64,000 nucleotides of DNA from CAIZWU01 sp942492905 (GCA_942492905.1 OW818657.1:6244863-6308862), one strand, 5' to 3'; shown: positions 39,846-49,501, numbered from the stretch's first letter. Notes: generated by a model not told the origin, from the letters alone. A program made the numbers and translations.

Positions 39846-41168
39846 TCACGGGCGCTGCTCCCCGCGGCGCCAGGCATGGTGATACAAAAATTGGGGAAAT
39901 CCGATCACGATTCCCAGGACCAGTCCGCCGCAGCGCTCGATGAAGGGGTTGAACGTCAGGCTTTGACTCAAGAAGGCCATCAGCGCGATGAATGGCAAAA
40001 AAGCCACCTCCACTGGATAGTCCCTGACCTGGCGCAACAGCTGGGTCGAGTGCAGGGACATCCCGACGGCCACCACAAACAATCCCAGATAGAACAGTCC
40101 ACCAATCACTCCGCCCGAGAAAACGGCGTAGGTCCAGACGGAGTGACCGGGGAACCGGATATCGCGGCTTTCAGCGCGGAAAATATCCTCATCGCCATAG
40201 GTGTATTGCGCCAATTCCACCGCGTAGCTTTCGTCCCAATAATACGGCGCGCCGAGCCCGCGCCCGTAAATCCAGCTCATCGGTTCTTCGCTGAGCAGAT
40301 CATAAAATGCCCGGGTCTCGGCATAACGGGTCAAGGCGCTGGGATCGGCCGAAGAGGACTCGGCCCCGGCCGCATTGAAAAGCCGCTCCGACCACCGTTC
40401 GACCACGAGGGGAAAGGCCACCGCCGTGACGCCGGCGGTACCGGTCAGCAATCCGGTCATCGCAAGAAAGTGCGCCAGTTTTACATTGCCGAATCCCTTG
40501 GGCAATACGCCCTCTCGCCGCGCCAGCCAAAGGGCCACCAGAGCCCCGAATCCTGCTGCCCCCAAAATCAGCACGGCGGACCGCGTGACACTGAGCACGT
40601 AGGACATCGTCCCCACCGCACCGGCGAAAATCGCCAGCCATGGCATGCGCCGGCTCAGCATGAGGGCACAAAAAAGATAACCCATCAGGAAAGGCAGGCA
40701 GGGGCTCAGCAATTCCACCCTGACCATTTCAATCGGGATGCCCGCCACAAAGAGGGCGTAGAAAATCCGCCAGAAGACATTCACCACGCTGGCGATGAGC
40801 AGGGGCCACAACACATCCCGCCAGGACAATCCGCTGGCCGCCGCAACCTGGGTGACACAGAGGCTGGTAAGCAGCAGCAGCGGCGGGATGGCATTCCGGA
40901 AATACCAGGTGAACTCCACATGATTCAATAACGCCACCACCAGAGTGGAGGCCATATATGCCATCCAGCCGAGGGTGACCCACCCCATGGGCAACGCAAA
41001 GAGCCGTCGGAAACCCAACAACACCGTCACCGCCGCACTCGCCAGCGTGATGGCGAAAAAAACATACTGCACCGGGGACCCGCCGGACTCCGCCGCCGCG
41101 CGATAGTCGAAGGCCCAGGAAAGACAATAGACCCAAACTGCAATCTGCAATGGCAGGCGGACATTCAT
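39846..41168 (-). CDS. O-antigen ligase / polymerase-like membrane protein
   Basis: A 440-residue polytopic protein with about 10-12 transmembrane helices, starting MNVRLPLQIAVWVYCL. A large periplasmic loop around residues 290-350 (AAGAESSSADPSALTRYAETRAFYDLLSEEPMSWIYGRGLGAPY) is the position of the catalytic loop in WaaL/Wzy-type enzymes, and the phrase GRGLG is common there. The ATG at 41168 overlaps the flippase stop (ATGA at 41165-41168), so I use it rather than the long upstream open frame, which is inside the flippase gene. With the flippase it should polymerise or ligate a polysaccharide. Confidence 0.75.
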   Translation of the reverse strand: MNVRLPLQIAVWVYCLSWAFDYRAAAESGGSPVQYVFFAITLASAAVTVLLGFRRLFALPMGWVTLGWMAYMASTLVVALLNHVEFTWYFRNAIPPLLLLTSLCVTQVAAASGLSWRDVLWPLLIASVVNVFWRIFYALFVAGIPIEMVRVELLSPCLPFLMGYLFCALMLSRRMPWLAIFAGAVGTMSYVLSVTRSAVLILGAAGFGALVALWLARREGVLPKGFGNVKLAHFLAMTGLLTGTAGVTAVAFPLVVERWSERLFNAAGAESSSADPSALTRYAETRAFYDLLSEEPMSWIYGRGLGAPYYWDESYAVELAQYTYGDEDIFRAESRDIRFPGHSVWTYAVFSGGVIGGLFYLGLFVVAVGMSLHSTQLLRQVRDYPVEVAFLPFIALMAFLSQSLTFNPFIERCGGLVLGIVIGFPQFLYHHAWRRGEQRP

Positions 41169-42553
41169 ACCGGTGTCTGCGGGACGACACCTTCCGCCGC
41201 AGGAAAGTCCCCGGTTTCCCGCTGCACCCCGGGACCAAGGGGACGCAGGGATTTCCTCAACATGCCCGGCAGCAGCCAGGCCGAAAACAACAGCACTCCC
41301 ACCGCATTCCCCGCCAAGGCTCCGGACAATCCATGGTGATGAATCCCAAAGGAGGCCAGCAACAACACCGCCACCGTTTCCAGCGCCAACACCATAGCCG
41401 GACGCCGGATCACCCCGCTGCCGGCCAACAGGACATAGTGGAGGTGGGACCACACCATCAGCACAAAAGACAGGCTGAAGAGGGCAAAATCAGTTCGCCT
41501 CAACTCCACATGTTTTCCCAGCCAGTGGTCGGTCACCCATGGTCCCAACACCGTGAATCCCGCCACGGTCAACCCGGCCAGCGGGAGGAACCACCACCGC
41601 ATCCGGGTCCGCGCCGCCCGCACCCAGTCCAGATCCCCCCGCGCCACCGCATCCGCCACGGCGGGCCAGAGGGGACGGCTCAGCATGAAGACGAATCCAT
41701 ACAGGAAAAATCCGAGCTGAATCATGATGGTGTAACGCCCCACGGCTCCCGGGCCCTCCATTTGCCCCAGCAGCCATTTGGTGCCCTCCCGCTGGAAAAT
41801 CGGAGCCACACTGCCCGCGACAAAAAGCGCCAACCCTTCGGCCATCATTTGCCTAGCCAGCCCACCCTGCATCCTGGACCAGCGGGGCCAGAGCCACGGA
41901 CGTTGCCAGACCAGAAAACCGGCATTTGCGGTCATCATCACCGCCTGCACCCCATAGATCGACAAAAGCAAAAACGTGACGGTAGGCCAGTGCTGCACCC
42001 CGAAAAACAACAGCGCGGCCGCGATCAGATTCTGCGCCGCCCCGAAGGCATTCCCGATGTGGATTTCCTGATACCCTTCCCGGCTCCGCTCCAGCATATT
42101 CACCACCAGCATCGCAAGGAACATCAGGCCCGACAGCCACAAATTCCGCGTCAATTCATCCGCCACCGGTGCAAAACCCGCCCCGAACAAAGTCGTGACC
42201 GGCACGGTCAGCATCAATGTGGCAAAAAGGCCCGCCGACACCAGCGCGAAGCCGAGGGTGATGAAAAACCCGCAAGCCACCGCCGCAGTTTCCTCCTCCC
42301 GGTCCCCCCGGGCGACGGCTCCGGCGATGCGCCGGGTAATCCCGGGCCCCATCCCCAAATCCGACATGGTGATGAACCACATCATGGTCTGCACCACCCC
42401 GTAAACCCCAAAGCGTTCTTCCCCCAACACTTTGAAGGCCAAGGGAATCGACACCAGCATGAGCAGCGCGGTCCCCCCTTTCGACACCAAAGAACTCACC
42501 ACGGCCAAGCCCATGGCACGAGTGCGGGACTGGGCAGCGGCAGCGTGAGTCAT
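41165..42553 (-). CDS. Wzx-type polysaccharide flippase
   Basis: A 462-residue polytopic membrane protein with about 12-14 helices of the polysaccharide-biosynthesis MATE-like family. The N-terminal SRTRAMGLAVVSSLVSKGGTALLMLVSIPLAFKVLGEERFGVYGVVQTM is typical of Wzx/RfbX flippases, which move undecaprenyl-linked oligosaccharide across the inner membrane. It overlaps the ligase-like gene by the ATGA at its end, and an AT-rich region with a GTGAT/ATCAC palindrome precedes it. No glycosyltransferases are adjacent, so the rest of this polysaccharide locus is elsewhere. Confidence 0.85.
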   Translation of the reverse strand: MTHAAAAQSRTRAMGLAVVSSLVSKGGTALLMLVSIPLAFKVLGEERFGVYGVVQTMMWFITMSDLGMGPGITRRIAGAVARGDREEETAAVACGFFITLGFALVSAGLFATLMLTVPVTTLFGAGFAPVADELTRNLWLSGLMFLAMLVVNMLERSREGYQEIHIGNAFGAAQNLIAAALLFFGVQHWPTVTFLLLSIYGVQAVMMTANAGFLVWQRPWLWPRWSRMQGGLARQMMAEGLALFVAGSVAPIFQREGTKWLLGQMEGPGAVGRYTIMIQLGFFLYGFVFMLSRPLWPAVADAVARGDLDWVRAARTRMRWWFLPLAGLTVAGFTVLGPWVTDHWLGKHVELRRTDFALFSLSFVLMVWSHLHYVLLAGSGVIRRPAMVLALETVAVLLLASFGIHHHGLSGALAGNAVGVLLFSAWLLPGMLRKSLRPLGPGVQRETGDFPAAEGVVPQTPV

Positions 42554-42572
42554 TCTGGAAATTACTAAAATA

Positions 42573-42587
42573 GTGATAATTAATCAC
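42573..42587. promoter_or_regulatory. Palindrome and AT-rich promoter region of the flippase gene
   Basis: GTGAT AATTA ATCAC is a perfect 5-5-5 inverted repeat about 20 bases upstream of the flippase ATG, in a short AT-rich stretch (42553-42600) that likely holds the promoter. A repressor or activator site is possible; no regulator is linked. Confidence 0.4.
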
Positions 42588-42661
42588 GCTTTGTCGTAAA
42601 CTCCACTGGTTTCCTCTCACCGTGGAGCTGGTCTGCGGCCATTTTGCCCGCGGGACCTTGG

Positions 42662-43456
42662 TTACGCCCGGACCAGATTGAAGACGATGTATTGATTCCA
42701 ACCGAGGAGGAGCCGGTGGCGGTGCAGCCAGCCCTCTACCTTGTCGGCCATGCGCAGGAACAGATTGTCCGGATGGGAGGGCATCAGTTTGGAGGTCACG
42801 AGCGAAACCGGCATTTCCAGCACGCCGCAGTAGACCGACTCCGTGCGCCAAGCGAGTTGGCTCTCAAACGAGCGGACTTGGGCCGCCGTGAAAGGCGCTT
42901 CGTCCTCGGTGCGGGCATGGGGCGTGGATTTGCGGAAGAGTTTGAGCAGCGGGTTATCCGCCAAAGGTTCCTGGAGCAACACCCGTCCCTGGGGCTTCAA
43001 CACCCGGTAGATTTCCTGGAAGGCAATCCGGGGGTCGAGGTGGTGCAGAATGCCATAACCGACAATGAGGTCGAAGGAAGCATCAGGAAAATCCAACCGA
43101 TGGGCGTCCATCGCCCGGAAGTCGCAGCGCTCCTTGGCGATGCCTGCCGCTTCCGCCTGCTGCCGGAGATCCTCCACATAAACTTCGGAAATATCGATGG
43201 CAGCCACCTTGTCTGCTCCATTCCGGAGATACTTCATCGCCATTTCGCCCCGGCCACAGCCGTAGTCGAGGATCGTTTTGCCCCGGAGATCCGCCGTATG
43301 GCGGTCCATCGTGGCATAAAGCCGCTGCTTGGAAGGATAGCTCCCGAGATGGGGAAATTTGTTTTTCAGCCGGATGCTTTCGGCCAGGACATCGCGTTCG
43401 GTGTGAGCTTCATGCTCACGGGCGACGCGTTCGACAAGATCGGCTTCCATTTCCAT
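42662..43456 (-). CDS. SAM-dependent class I methyltransferase
   Basis: A 264-residue enzyme with a clear SAM-binding fold: motif I is ILDYGCGRGEMAMKYL, followed by VAAIDISEVYVEDL, the acidic MDAHRLDFPDASFDLIVGYGILHHL, and RVLKPQGRVLLQEPL. The long N-terminal helix (MEMEADLVERVAREHEAHTERD) fits the family found in polysaccharide loci. It lies in the second polysaccharide group and may methylate a sugar or a lipid carrier, but the substrate is not evident. Confidence 0.85.
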   Translation of the reverse strand: MEMEADLVERVAREHEAHTERDVLAESIRLKNKFPHLGSYPSKQRLYATMDRHTADLRGKTILDYGCGRGEMAMKYLRNGADKVAAIDISEVYVEDLRQQAEAAGIAKERCDFRAMDAHRLDFPDASFDLIVGYGILHHLDPRIAFQEIYRVLKPQGRVLLQEPLADNPLLKLFRKSTPHARTEDEAPFTAAQVRSFESQLAWRTESVYCGVLEMPVSLVTSKLMPSHPDNLFLRMADKVEGWLHRHRLLLGWNQYIVFNLVRA

Positions 43457-43513
43457 AGGGTGCGGTGGTTGGTTGGTTTGAAAAATCAGGGTGGGCGCGC
43501 CTGCTTCAGGGCC

Positions 43514-44269
43514 TCACGCCGGCAGCGGCAGGGCTAGAATTTCCGCCCCGCAGGCGTCGGTGTCCTCCTTGTGTTCCACGATGGCATACCCACAGTCCTG
43601 GAGGATTTGGTAACATCGCTTCACCTGATCCTGCCCATGGAGCGCGAGGACGACGATCGGACGGTGCTCTGTGAGGAGTTGCCGGGCGCCTTCCAGCATC
43701 CGGGATTCGGCCCCTTCCACGTCGATTTTCAGCAACGAGGGCACCGCATCCGGCCGTGAGCGCAAAAACCCGTCGGCAGTGAAACAGGGAACGAGGTAGT
43801 CATTCCGGTGCTCACTGAGGAAGCCCTTCTGATGGGAAATACTGGTGTCAAAACCGCAGAGTTCATTGGCCCCGCCCAGCGCACACTGCACCACCGTGGT
43901 ATTGGTAAGGCGGTTCAGGTGCACATGCCGGATCAGATTCTTGACGTTGGCTCCCAGCGGTTCGAAGGCATACACATGGCCGGCCGATCCCGTCAGACGG
44001 GACAAGGCCAACGTGTAAAATCCAGCGTTGGCGCCCACATCCCACACCACCATCCCCGGTTTCATCAACCGTTCCAGCATCGCCTGCTTGTCCACTTCAT
44101 AACTGCCCAGCCAACACCGGTGGATTGAGGTCCCCACGACCCAGCGGCTCCCCTTGTTCAGGCCCCCCCGCACTTTGGCGACATGCGATTTCGGAATGCG
44201 GTTCAGGATCAGACGGATCAGTTTTCCGCCTGCTGAATGCGCACTCATTTGATTCAGACCCGTAAGCAT
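43514..44269 (-). CDS. FkbM-family methyltransferase
   Basis: A 251-residue enzyme. The FkbM pattern is clear: VVWDVGANAGFYTLALSRLTG, HVYAFEPLGANVKNLIRHVHLN, and SLLKIDVEGAESRMLEGARQLL. FkbM enzymes usually methylate hydroxyl groups of sugars or other metabolites and are common in polysaccharide loci. It sits between the other methyltransferase and a GNAT gene on the same strand, with an AT-rich promoter region upstream (44270-44340). Confidence 0.87.
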   Translation of the reverse strand: MLTGLNQMSAHSAGGKLIRLILNRIPKSHVAKVRGGLNKGSRWVVGTSIHRCWLGSYEVDKQAMLERLMKPGMVVWDVGANAGFYTLALSRLTGSAGHVYAFEPLGANVKNLIRHVHLNRLTNTTVVQCALGGANELCGFDTSISHQKGFLSEHRNDYLVPCFTADGFLRSRPDAVPSLLKIDVEGAESRMLEGARQLLTEHRPIVVLALHGQDQVKRCYQILQDCGYAIVEHKEDTDACGAEILALPLPA

Positions 44270-44388
44270 CCCATATAATTATCAAACTTATTGACTTTCA
44301 CAAGGGTAAATTGTAATACTTGCATTTAATTACATATTTCATAATCAAACTCGTGCCCACTTTCGCTCACGGCCTGATTTTACAAAAC

Positions 44389-45066
44389 TCAGGGCCGCTC
44401 CGTTTCCAAACGGCGGGCCGGGGGCCGAAGGGGCCCCGTGTCCCCGGCGTAGAGCCAGCTTTCCAAGGCCGCTTTGACCTCCGGCCATTCGTGATCCAGC
44501 ATGGAAAACCACGCAGTGTCGCGGTTTTCTCCCTTCACGATCATGTGCTGGCGGAAGGTGCCCTCGTAGGAAAATCCCAACCGCAGGGCGGCCCGGCGGC
44601 TGGGTTCGTTGAGCGCATTGCATTTCCACTCCATGCGGCGGTAGCCGAGATCGTCGAAACAATGCCGCAGCAGCAGGTAATTGGCCTCGGTGTTGGCCCG
44701 GGTGCGCTGGGCGGCGGGGGTGAACCAGATATTGCCCAATTCCCCCACCCCATGCACGGGACGCAGATTCATCAGCGAAATGCTCCCCAACGCCGCGCCA
44801 TGGGCCACCGACCGGACGGTAAAAGGCACCACATCCGGGGTCTCCCCCCACGACTGCAGAAAATCCTCCAGCTCCCCCGCGTCCGGAAACGGTCCTACTG
44901 GCATATAACGCCAGAGTGCTTCCGCTTCCGGGAAACCATGGGAGATGTGGAACAACTCCTCCGCCTCGCGGGCAGCTTCCTGCGGAACCAGAGTAATAAA
45001 TTTTCCTTCGTGCCGGATGGCAGGCGGCCTGGGCCGGAGCCCGGTGTTCAATCCGTGAGTCTGCAT
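44389..45066 (-). CDS. GNAT (RimJ/RimL-type) acetyltransferase
   Basis: A 225-residue acetyltransferase. The CoA-binding core includes VGELGNIWFTPAAQRTRANTEANYLLLRHCFDDLGYRRMEWKCNALNEPSRRAALRLGFSYEGTF, which is the usual end of the family with its conserved Asn-x-x-S-x-x-A-x-x-x-x-G-F motif. Such enzymes acetylate N-termini, antibiotics or small amines. A divergent gap of about 105 bases separates it from the next gene. Confidence 0.85.
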   Translation of the reverse strand: MQTHGLNTGLRPRPPAIRHEGKFITLVPQEAAREAEELFHISHGFPEAEALWRYMPVGPFPDAGELEDFLQSWGETPDVVPFTVRSVAHGAALGSISLMNLRPVHGVGELGNIWFTPAAQRTRANTEANYLLLRHCFDDLGYRRMEWKCNALNEPSRRAALRLGFSYEGTFRQHMIVKGENRDTAWFSMLDHEWPEVKAALESWLYAGDTGPLRPPARRLETERP

Positions 45067-45171
45067 GCCATGCTTCTACACCACCTCACGCTGGAAAAAA
45101 ACACCTATCCCATGGTCTGAACTCCGCCCTGCAGCCCACTCCACCGAATCCTTTTCCCTATCAATTCTCCC

Positions 45172-46269
45172 ATGATGTTGCCCCGTTGCGCCCTTTTTTC
45201 ACTCTGTTGTCTTTCCACGTCCACTCTGACCGCGGCAGAAGTGGAATGGAGCCTCGAAGCCGGCTATGGCGGGCATCTGTTTCCCTCCGCCATGATCGTG
45301 TCCAGCACGCTCATGGCAGACCCTGAGGAAGAGGAGGACCCCACCCTCCTGGGCGACCCCTTCGGCATGATCACCGCCAGTGTGACTGCCACCGCCGATA
45401 ACCAGAGGGTCGAAGTCACCATCGCGGCCGGAGACTTTTTGAAGGAGAGCACTTTCACCGGCATCCTGGAGGAAGCGGGCGAGACGTATTACATCTCCCC
45501 GGTCCTGCGCTACGACTACAAAAGTCTCTACGCCAACCGCCAGCCGACTCCCGACACGGTGACTGCCACCCTGAAACTGGGCGGCAAAAAAGCCGGATCG
45601 GTGACAGAAAAAGTCGTGGTCCGCTCGATCAATGATTGCCTGTTTTCCTTTCCGGACGAGGAAGACCAGCCGGTGGACTGCAGCTACATGTTCGCTGCCT
45701 ACGTGAATGAGAACCATCCCGTGGTACAGGAAATCCTCACTGAAGCGCTCAAAATCGATGAGCCGGACGGCGGGAAATTAATCGATGCCATCACCGGCTA
45801 CCAGGTGGATGCGGTGGGAGTGAAAAAGCAGGTCGAGGCCGTCTACCGGGCCATCCAGGCCAGGGGGGTGAAGTATTCCAACATCACCCAGGCCTCTGTG
45901 GCCAGCGACTCCCTCGGCGCCCAGCATGTCAGGCTCATCGGCGAATCCGCCCGGCAGGCCTCGGCCAACTGTGTGGATGGCAGCGTGCTCTTCTGCTCCG
46001 TCCTGCGGAAGATGGAACTCGACCCCTATCTGGTCACCGTGCCCGGCCACATGTTCATGGGGGTTTATCTGAATGAGGATCACAGTGAACAGCTGGAAAT
46101 CGAGACCACCATGGTCGGCGCTTCCCCGTTCAAGGAGGCCGTCAAAGTCGGCTCCGGAACCTACGCCAAAGCGGAGGATGAATTTGAGGGCGAAAACCCG
46201 AACTTCCAGATCATCGAGATCGAACTGGAACGTCAGGACGGCGTCATCCCGCTGAAGGACGGCCCTTAA
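45172..46269 (+). CDS. Secreted transglutaminase-like protein
   Basis: A 365-residue exported protein (signal peptide MMLPRCALFSLCCLSTSTLTAA). The C-terminal half has a transglutaminase-like catalytic arrangement: C267 in ANCVDGSVLFCSVLRKM, H293 in VPGHMFMGV and D303 in LNEDH. The preceding helical segment QVEAVYRAIQARGVKYSNI is also consistent with that fold. The N-terminal half is a beta-rich domain of unknown role. Its target is unknown; it could be a protease or amidase-like enzyme in the periplasm. Confidence 0.65.
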   Translation: MMLPRCALFSLCCLSTSTLTAAEVEWSLEAGYGGHLFPSAMIVSSTLMADPEEEEDPTLLGDPFGMITASVTATADNQRVEVTIAAGDFLKESTFTGILEEAGETYYISPVLRYDYKSLYANRQPTPDTVTATLKLGGKKAGSVTEKVVVRSINDCLFSFPDEEDQPVDCSYMFAAYVNENHPVVQEILTEALKIDEPDGGKLIDAITGYQVDAVGVKKQVEAVYRAIQARGVKYSNITQASVASDSLGAQHVRLIGESARQASANCVDGSVLFCSVLRKMELDPYLVTVPGHMFMGVYLNEDHSEQLEIETTMVGASPFKEAVKVGSGTYAKAEDEFEGENPNFQIIEIELERQDGVIPLKDGP

Positions 46270-46282
46270 GCCGGCGGGGGAT

Positions 46283-47419
46283 TCACTGTTTCAGCGCCTT
46301 CAGGGGACCGCTGTAGCCGGTCATTTCCAAATAACCTTCCGCAGTCAGGGGCTGACCGCGGCGGGTGCCGTTGACCTCCACCGCCCCTTCCCAGTAAGCG
46401 ATCGGATCGAGCGCGAGTTCCTGATCCGGCAGGACGGCGGCGACTTCCAAAGTGAGGGATTCCGCCGGGAGACGGATCTGCCAGGCTGTCGGATAGGTCC
46501 CGCCGGATTTGCGGCTGGTCCACGTGCGGCCCGGAACCGGAGTCAGGGTGAAGTCGCCCTGCGACAAGTGCCGCGATGTGCCATCGGCCGCACGCCAGGT
46601 GCCGCTTGAATAAGGGTCCGCCGTGCCATCCTTCCGCCGGAGTTGATAGAGCATGAGATCGCTGCCATCACTCAGATGCAGGGCCAACCAGTCCCAACCC
46701 ACCTGGTCGGGCCCCAGCTGGTTGGTGGCCCACTCGCGGTCCAGCCAGCTCAGCCCGGTGACGGCATGAGCGGTGCCATCCACCGTGACGGTGCCGGAGG
46801 TTTTCATCCGGGTCAGGGAATAATAATGGGAGGCATTGCCTGCCCCGGCAGATTTTTGACTGAGACCATTCTGCCCGTTCAGGAGGGGAGGGCGCGTCGG
46901 GACCAGGGCAAGGTCGAGCACCACGCCGGGTTGGGTGGCGCGGAGGGAAAAAGTTTCGCCAGGCTGGAGCGTCATGGCCCAATCACCGACCCATGCGAGG
47001 CGGTTTTCCTGACTGCCCGGGACCGCAAATCCGGCCCGCCCGAAGGCACTGCGTTCCAGCCGCTGGTCGAAAAAAAACCGCTTCCCGCTGATATCCGTCA
47101 GGGCAAAATGACCCAGCGGCAGATGATCAACCACCCAGCGCGACGCCACCGGGGCTCGGTCGCCCGGCGGACGGACCCCGCGGCGGAAGAGGGTGAATTG
47201 ATAACCAAACCGTCGTCCGGCGGCGGTGTGCACCTGGCCGGTGGCATACCACCATTCAGTGCGGAAGGCATCGTGGGGGAAGTGGTCGCGGGGGAATTGC
47301 CAGTTCCAACCCGGCAGGGCCTGCTGCCAGGTGTCCTGCGCCGGAGTGCCGGCCATGACGGCCCCTGTGGAAACCAACAGGGCGTGGATCCATGGGAGAG
47401 GACGGGAGCAGCGGAACAT
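46283..47419 (-). CDS. AttH/CrtC-like lipocalin-domain protein
   Basis: A 378-residue exported protein (signal peptide about 1-22 using the ATG at 47419: MFRCSRPLPWIHALLVSTGAVMAG). The sequence has HFPHDAFRTEWWYATGQVHTAAGRRFGYQFTLF and LDREWATNQLGPDQVGWDWLALHLSDGSDLMLYQLR, both typical of the AttH/hydroxyneurosporene-synthase (CrtC) family, whose members often act near a lipoprotein-type ABC carrier. Here no ABC genes are adjacent. Whether it is a lipid- or carotenoid-modifying hydratase is not clear from the sequence. Confidence 0.8.
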   Translation of the reverse strand: MFRCSRPLPWIHALLVSTGAVMAGTPAQDTWQQALPGWNWQFPRDHFPHDAFRTEWWYATGQVHTAAGRRFGYQFTLFRRGVRPPGDRAPVASRWVVDHLPLGHFALTDISGKRFFFDQRLERSAFGRAGFAVPGSQENRLAWVGDWAMTLQPGETFSLRATQPGVVLDLALVPTRPPLLNGQNGLSQKSAGAGNASHYYSLTRMKTSGTVTVDGTAHAVTGLSWLDREWATNQLGPDQVGWDWLALHLSDGSDLMLYQLRRKDGTADPYSSGTWRAADGTSRHLSQGDFTLTPVPGRTWTSRKSGGTYPTAWQIRLPAESLTLEVAAVLPDQELALDPIAYWEGAVEVNGTRRGQPLTAEGYLEMTGYSGPLKALKQ

Positions 47420-47482
47420 CGGGGCAGATACGCGGCAGCGGCCGCACAGGTTTCCTCCGGCGGAAACGCGCCGGGCCACGGG

Positions 47483-48250
47483 TTAGAGGCCGGTGGGGTG
47501 ATCGATGAATTCCCACGGCAATTTGAAGGCCGCGGCGAGGTGCGTCGCGAGGGCTTTGACCCCGAAGGTCTCCGTGGCGTAATGCCCTCCGTAAAGCACA
47601 TTGATCCCGGCTTCCTCAGCCGCGGGAAAACTCCAGTGCGGGCCTTCCCCGGTGATGAAGGTGTCCACCCCGGTGGCGGCCACCGCACTCACTTCCGAAC
47701 CCGCCCCGCCGGTGATGAGGCCCACCTGACGGATGCGCTCCGGCCCCCCGGGACAAACATGGACCGGACCGCCCACGGCCTTCGCGAGGCGGGCCATCAG
47801 GGCCTCGCGGGTGAGATTCACCGTGGCGCGCAGCCCAAGCGGCATGCCTTTCCAATCAAAAAAGGGAGTGGTCTTCCGGAAGCCGAGGGCGGCGGCAAGG
47901 CAGGCGTTGTTGCCTAACACCGGATGGACATCCAGCGGCAGGTGCGCACTGTAGAGGGCAAGATCGGCGTCGAGGGCCATCCGCAGTTTTTCAAAGGCCG
48001 CGCCCGTGATCATCTGGGCGCCTTTCCAAAACAGGCCGTGATGCACGATGAGCAGGGAGGGCCCGGGGAACGCCGCCGCCTTCCGGATCACCGGCAAACT
48101 GGCATCCACCGCAGCCAACAGGCGCACAATGCTGCCGCCCCGGTTCTGCAGTTGCAGCCCATTCATGGCCCCGGGGTAATCGGGCAGTTCCGCAATGCGC
48201 AAACGGGTGGCAATGTGGTCGGACAGGGTCTGCAGGGCGACGTCAGGCAT
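47483..48250 (-). CDS. NIF3 / YbgI family metal-binding protein
   Basis: A 255-residue protein of the NIF3 family (also annotated as GTP cyclohydrolase 1 type 2 homolog). Conserved features are PDYPGAMNGLQLQ, LIVHHGLFW, AHLPLDVHPVLGNNA, DTFITGEGPHW and GGHYATETFGVKAL, with the metal-binding histidines visible. Start at 48250 (MPDVALQTLSDH) is chosen because it matches the family N-terminus; the frame remains open further upstream. The physiological function is debated. Confidence 0.88.
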   Translation of the reverse strand: MPDVALQTLSDHIATRLRIAELPDYPGAMNGLQLQNRGGSIVRLLAAVDASLPVIRKAAAFPGPSLLIVHHGLFWKGAQMITGAAFEKLRMALDADLALYSAHLPLDVHPVLGNNACLAAALGFRKTTPFFDWKGMPLGLRATVNLTREALMARLAKAVGGPVHVCPGGPERIRQVGLITGGAGSEVSAVAATGVDTFITGEGPHWSFPAAEEAGINVLYGGHYATETFGVKALATHLAAAFKLPWEFIDHPTGL

Positions 48251-48378
48251 CCCGCCAATCAAGGGGCAGGATGCTGCGGATGCGACCGCAAAAAAAATTC
48301 CGCCGGCTCTCATCCAGAGGAGACTGCCCACACTCCGCACCTGACAGCCTGCGTTTTGCGGTGCATAATGGGTTTTCC

Positions 48379-49449
48379 ATGCCCGCCCGTTCTGCCATTC
48401 CCATCGTCCGAATTGTCTTTTTGATCTGCTGCACGCTGCTGGGCGTCTTCTTTGGCATGGCGGGGATGCGGGGCATGAGCCTGTTCACCGGCGGCCTGCT
48501 CGGAGCGCTGTTCGGCGGACTCGTGGTCGGCGCGGACCTGCTGCTGAAGGACATGACCATCCGCAGCTTCGGCTCGGGCACCTTCGGCCTCATGACCGGC
48601 GTCTTCTGCGCCTGGCTGCTCACCCGCGTGCCCTGGGCGCAAAGTCTTTTTCCGCCGCAGTGGGGCAATGCCGATGAATTCGACCGCGTCTTCACCCTCG
48701 TGATCTACCTCACCCTGGGTTACCTCGGGATCGTGCTGGCCCTGCGCAGCAACCGTCAGGAATTTTCCCTCATCATCCCCTACGTCCGCTTCCGCAACGA
48801 AGGGGTGATCCAGCAGCCGCTGCTCGTCGATACCAATATCATCATCGACGGCCGCCTTCCCGGGATCTGCGCCACCGGATTCCTCGGCGGCACACTCATC
48901 ATTCCCCGCTTCGTCCTCGATGAACTCCACGTCCTCGCCGACTCCAGCGATCCCATCAAACGCGACCGCGGCCGCCGCGGCCTGGAGTGCCTCGAACAGT
49001 TGAAACGCACCCCCTCCCTCAGCGTCACCATCCACGACGATTACCAACCGCAGGAAAAGCTGGTGGACACCAAACTCATCCAGCTCGCCAAGTCGCTCGA
49101 TGCCCGGCTCCTCACCAACGACAGCAACCTCGGCCGGGTGGCTCAGCTCCAAGGCTTGATGGTGCTCAACCTGAACCAACTCGCGCACTCCATGCGCCCC
49201 ATTCTCAATGTCGGCGACGACATCGAACTGGTCCTCGTCAAGGAAGGCAAGGACGAGCACCAGGCCGTCGGTTATCTGCCGGACGGCACCATGATCGTGG
49301 TCAATCACGCCCGGGAAAAACTCGGCTCCACCGCCCTCGCCACCGTCAGTTCCTCCCTCCAAACCAGCGCCGGCCGCCTCATCTTCGCCGAATTGAAGGC
49401 CATCAAAACGGTTCCCGAGCCCGCCCACTCCACCGTCCGGAGGAGATAA
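48379..49449 (+). CDS. PIN/TRAM domain membrane protein (YacL-like)
   Basis: A 356-residue protein. The N-terminal 125 residues form four transmembrane helices. The PIN domain follows with VDTNIIIDGRLPGICATGFLGGTLIIPRFVLDELH, LQLLA-type VDTKLIQLAK and DARLLTNDSNLGRVAQLQG, whose acidic residues bind metal. A C-terminal TRAM domain is seen around GYLPDGTMIVVNHA. The family is YacL-like, and its RNA-processing role is not well defined. I start at 48379, where the N-terminus (MPARSAIPIVRIVFLICC) leads straight into the first membrane helix. Confidence 0.87.
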   Translation: MPARSAIPIVRIVFLICCTLLGVFFGMAGMRGMSLFTGGLLGALFGGLVVGADLLLKDMTIRSFGSGTFGLMTGVFCAWLLTRVPWAQSLFPPQWGNADEFDRVFTLVIYLTLGYLGIVLALRSNRQEFSLIIPYVRFRNEGVIQQPLLVDTNIIIDGRLPGICATGFLGGTLIIPRFVLDELHVLADSSDPIKRDRGRRGLECLEQLKRTPSLSVTIHDDYQPQEKLVDTKLIQLAKSLDARLLTNDSNLGRVAQLQGLMVLNLNQLAHSMRPILNVGDDIELVLVKEGKDEHQAVGYLPDGTMIVVNHAREKLGSTALATVSSSLQTSAGRLIFAELKAIKTVPEPAHSTVRRR

Positions 49450-49501
49450 TCCTGATCCCGCTTCGACGACTATTCAGGCAGGATCGCTTCCAATCCCCCT
49501 C

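Noticed and set aside
41150..42568. 472-residue plus-strand open frame opposite the flippase
   Set aside because: Gln/His/Pro/Arg-rich shadow; the membrane helices are on the minus strand.
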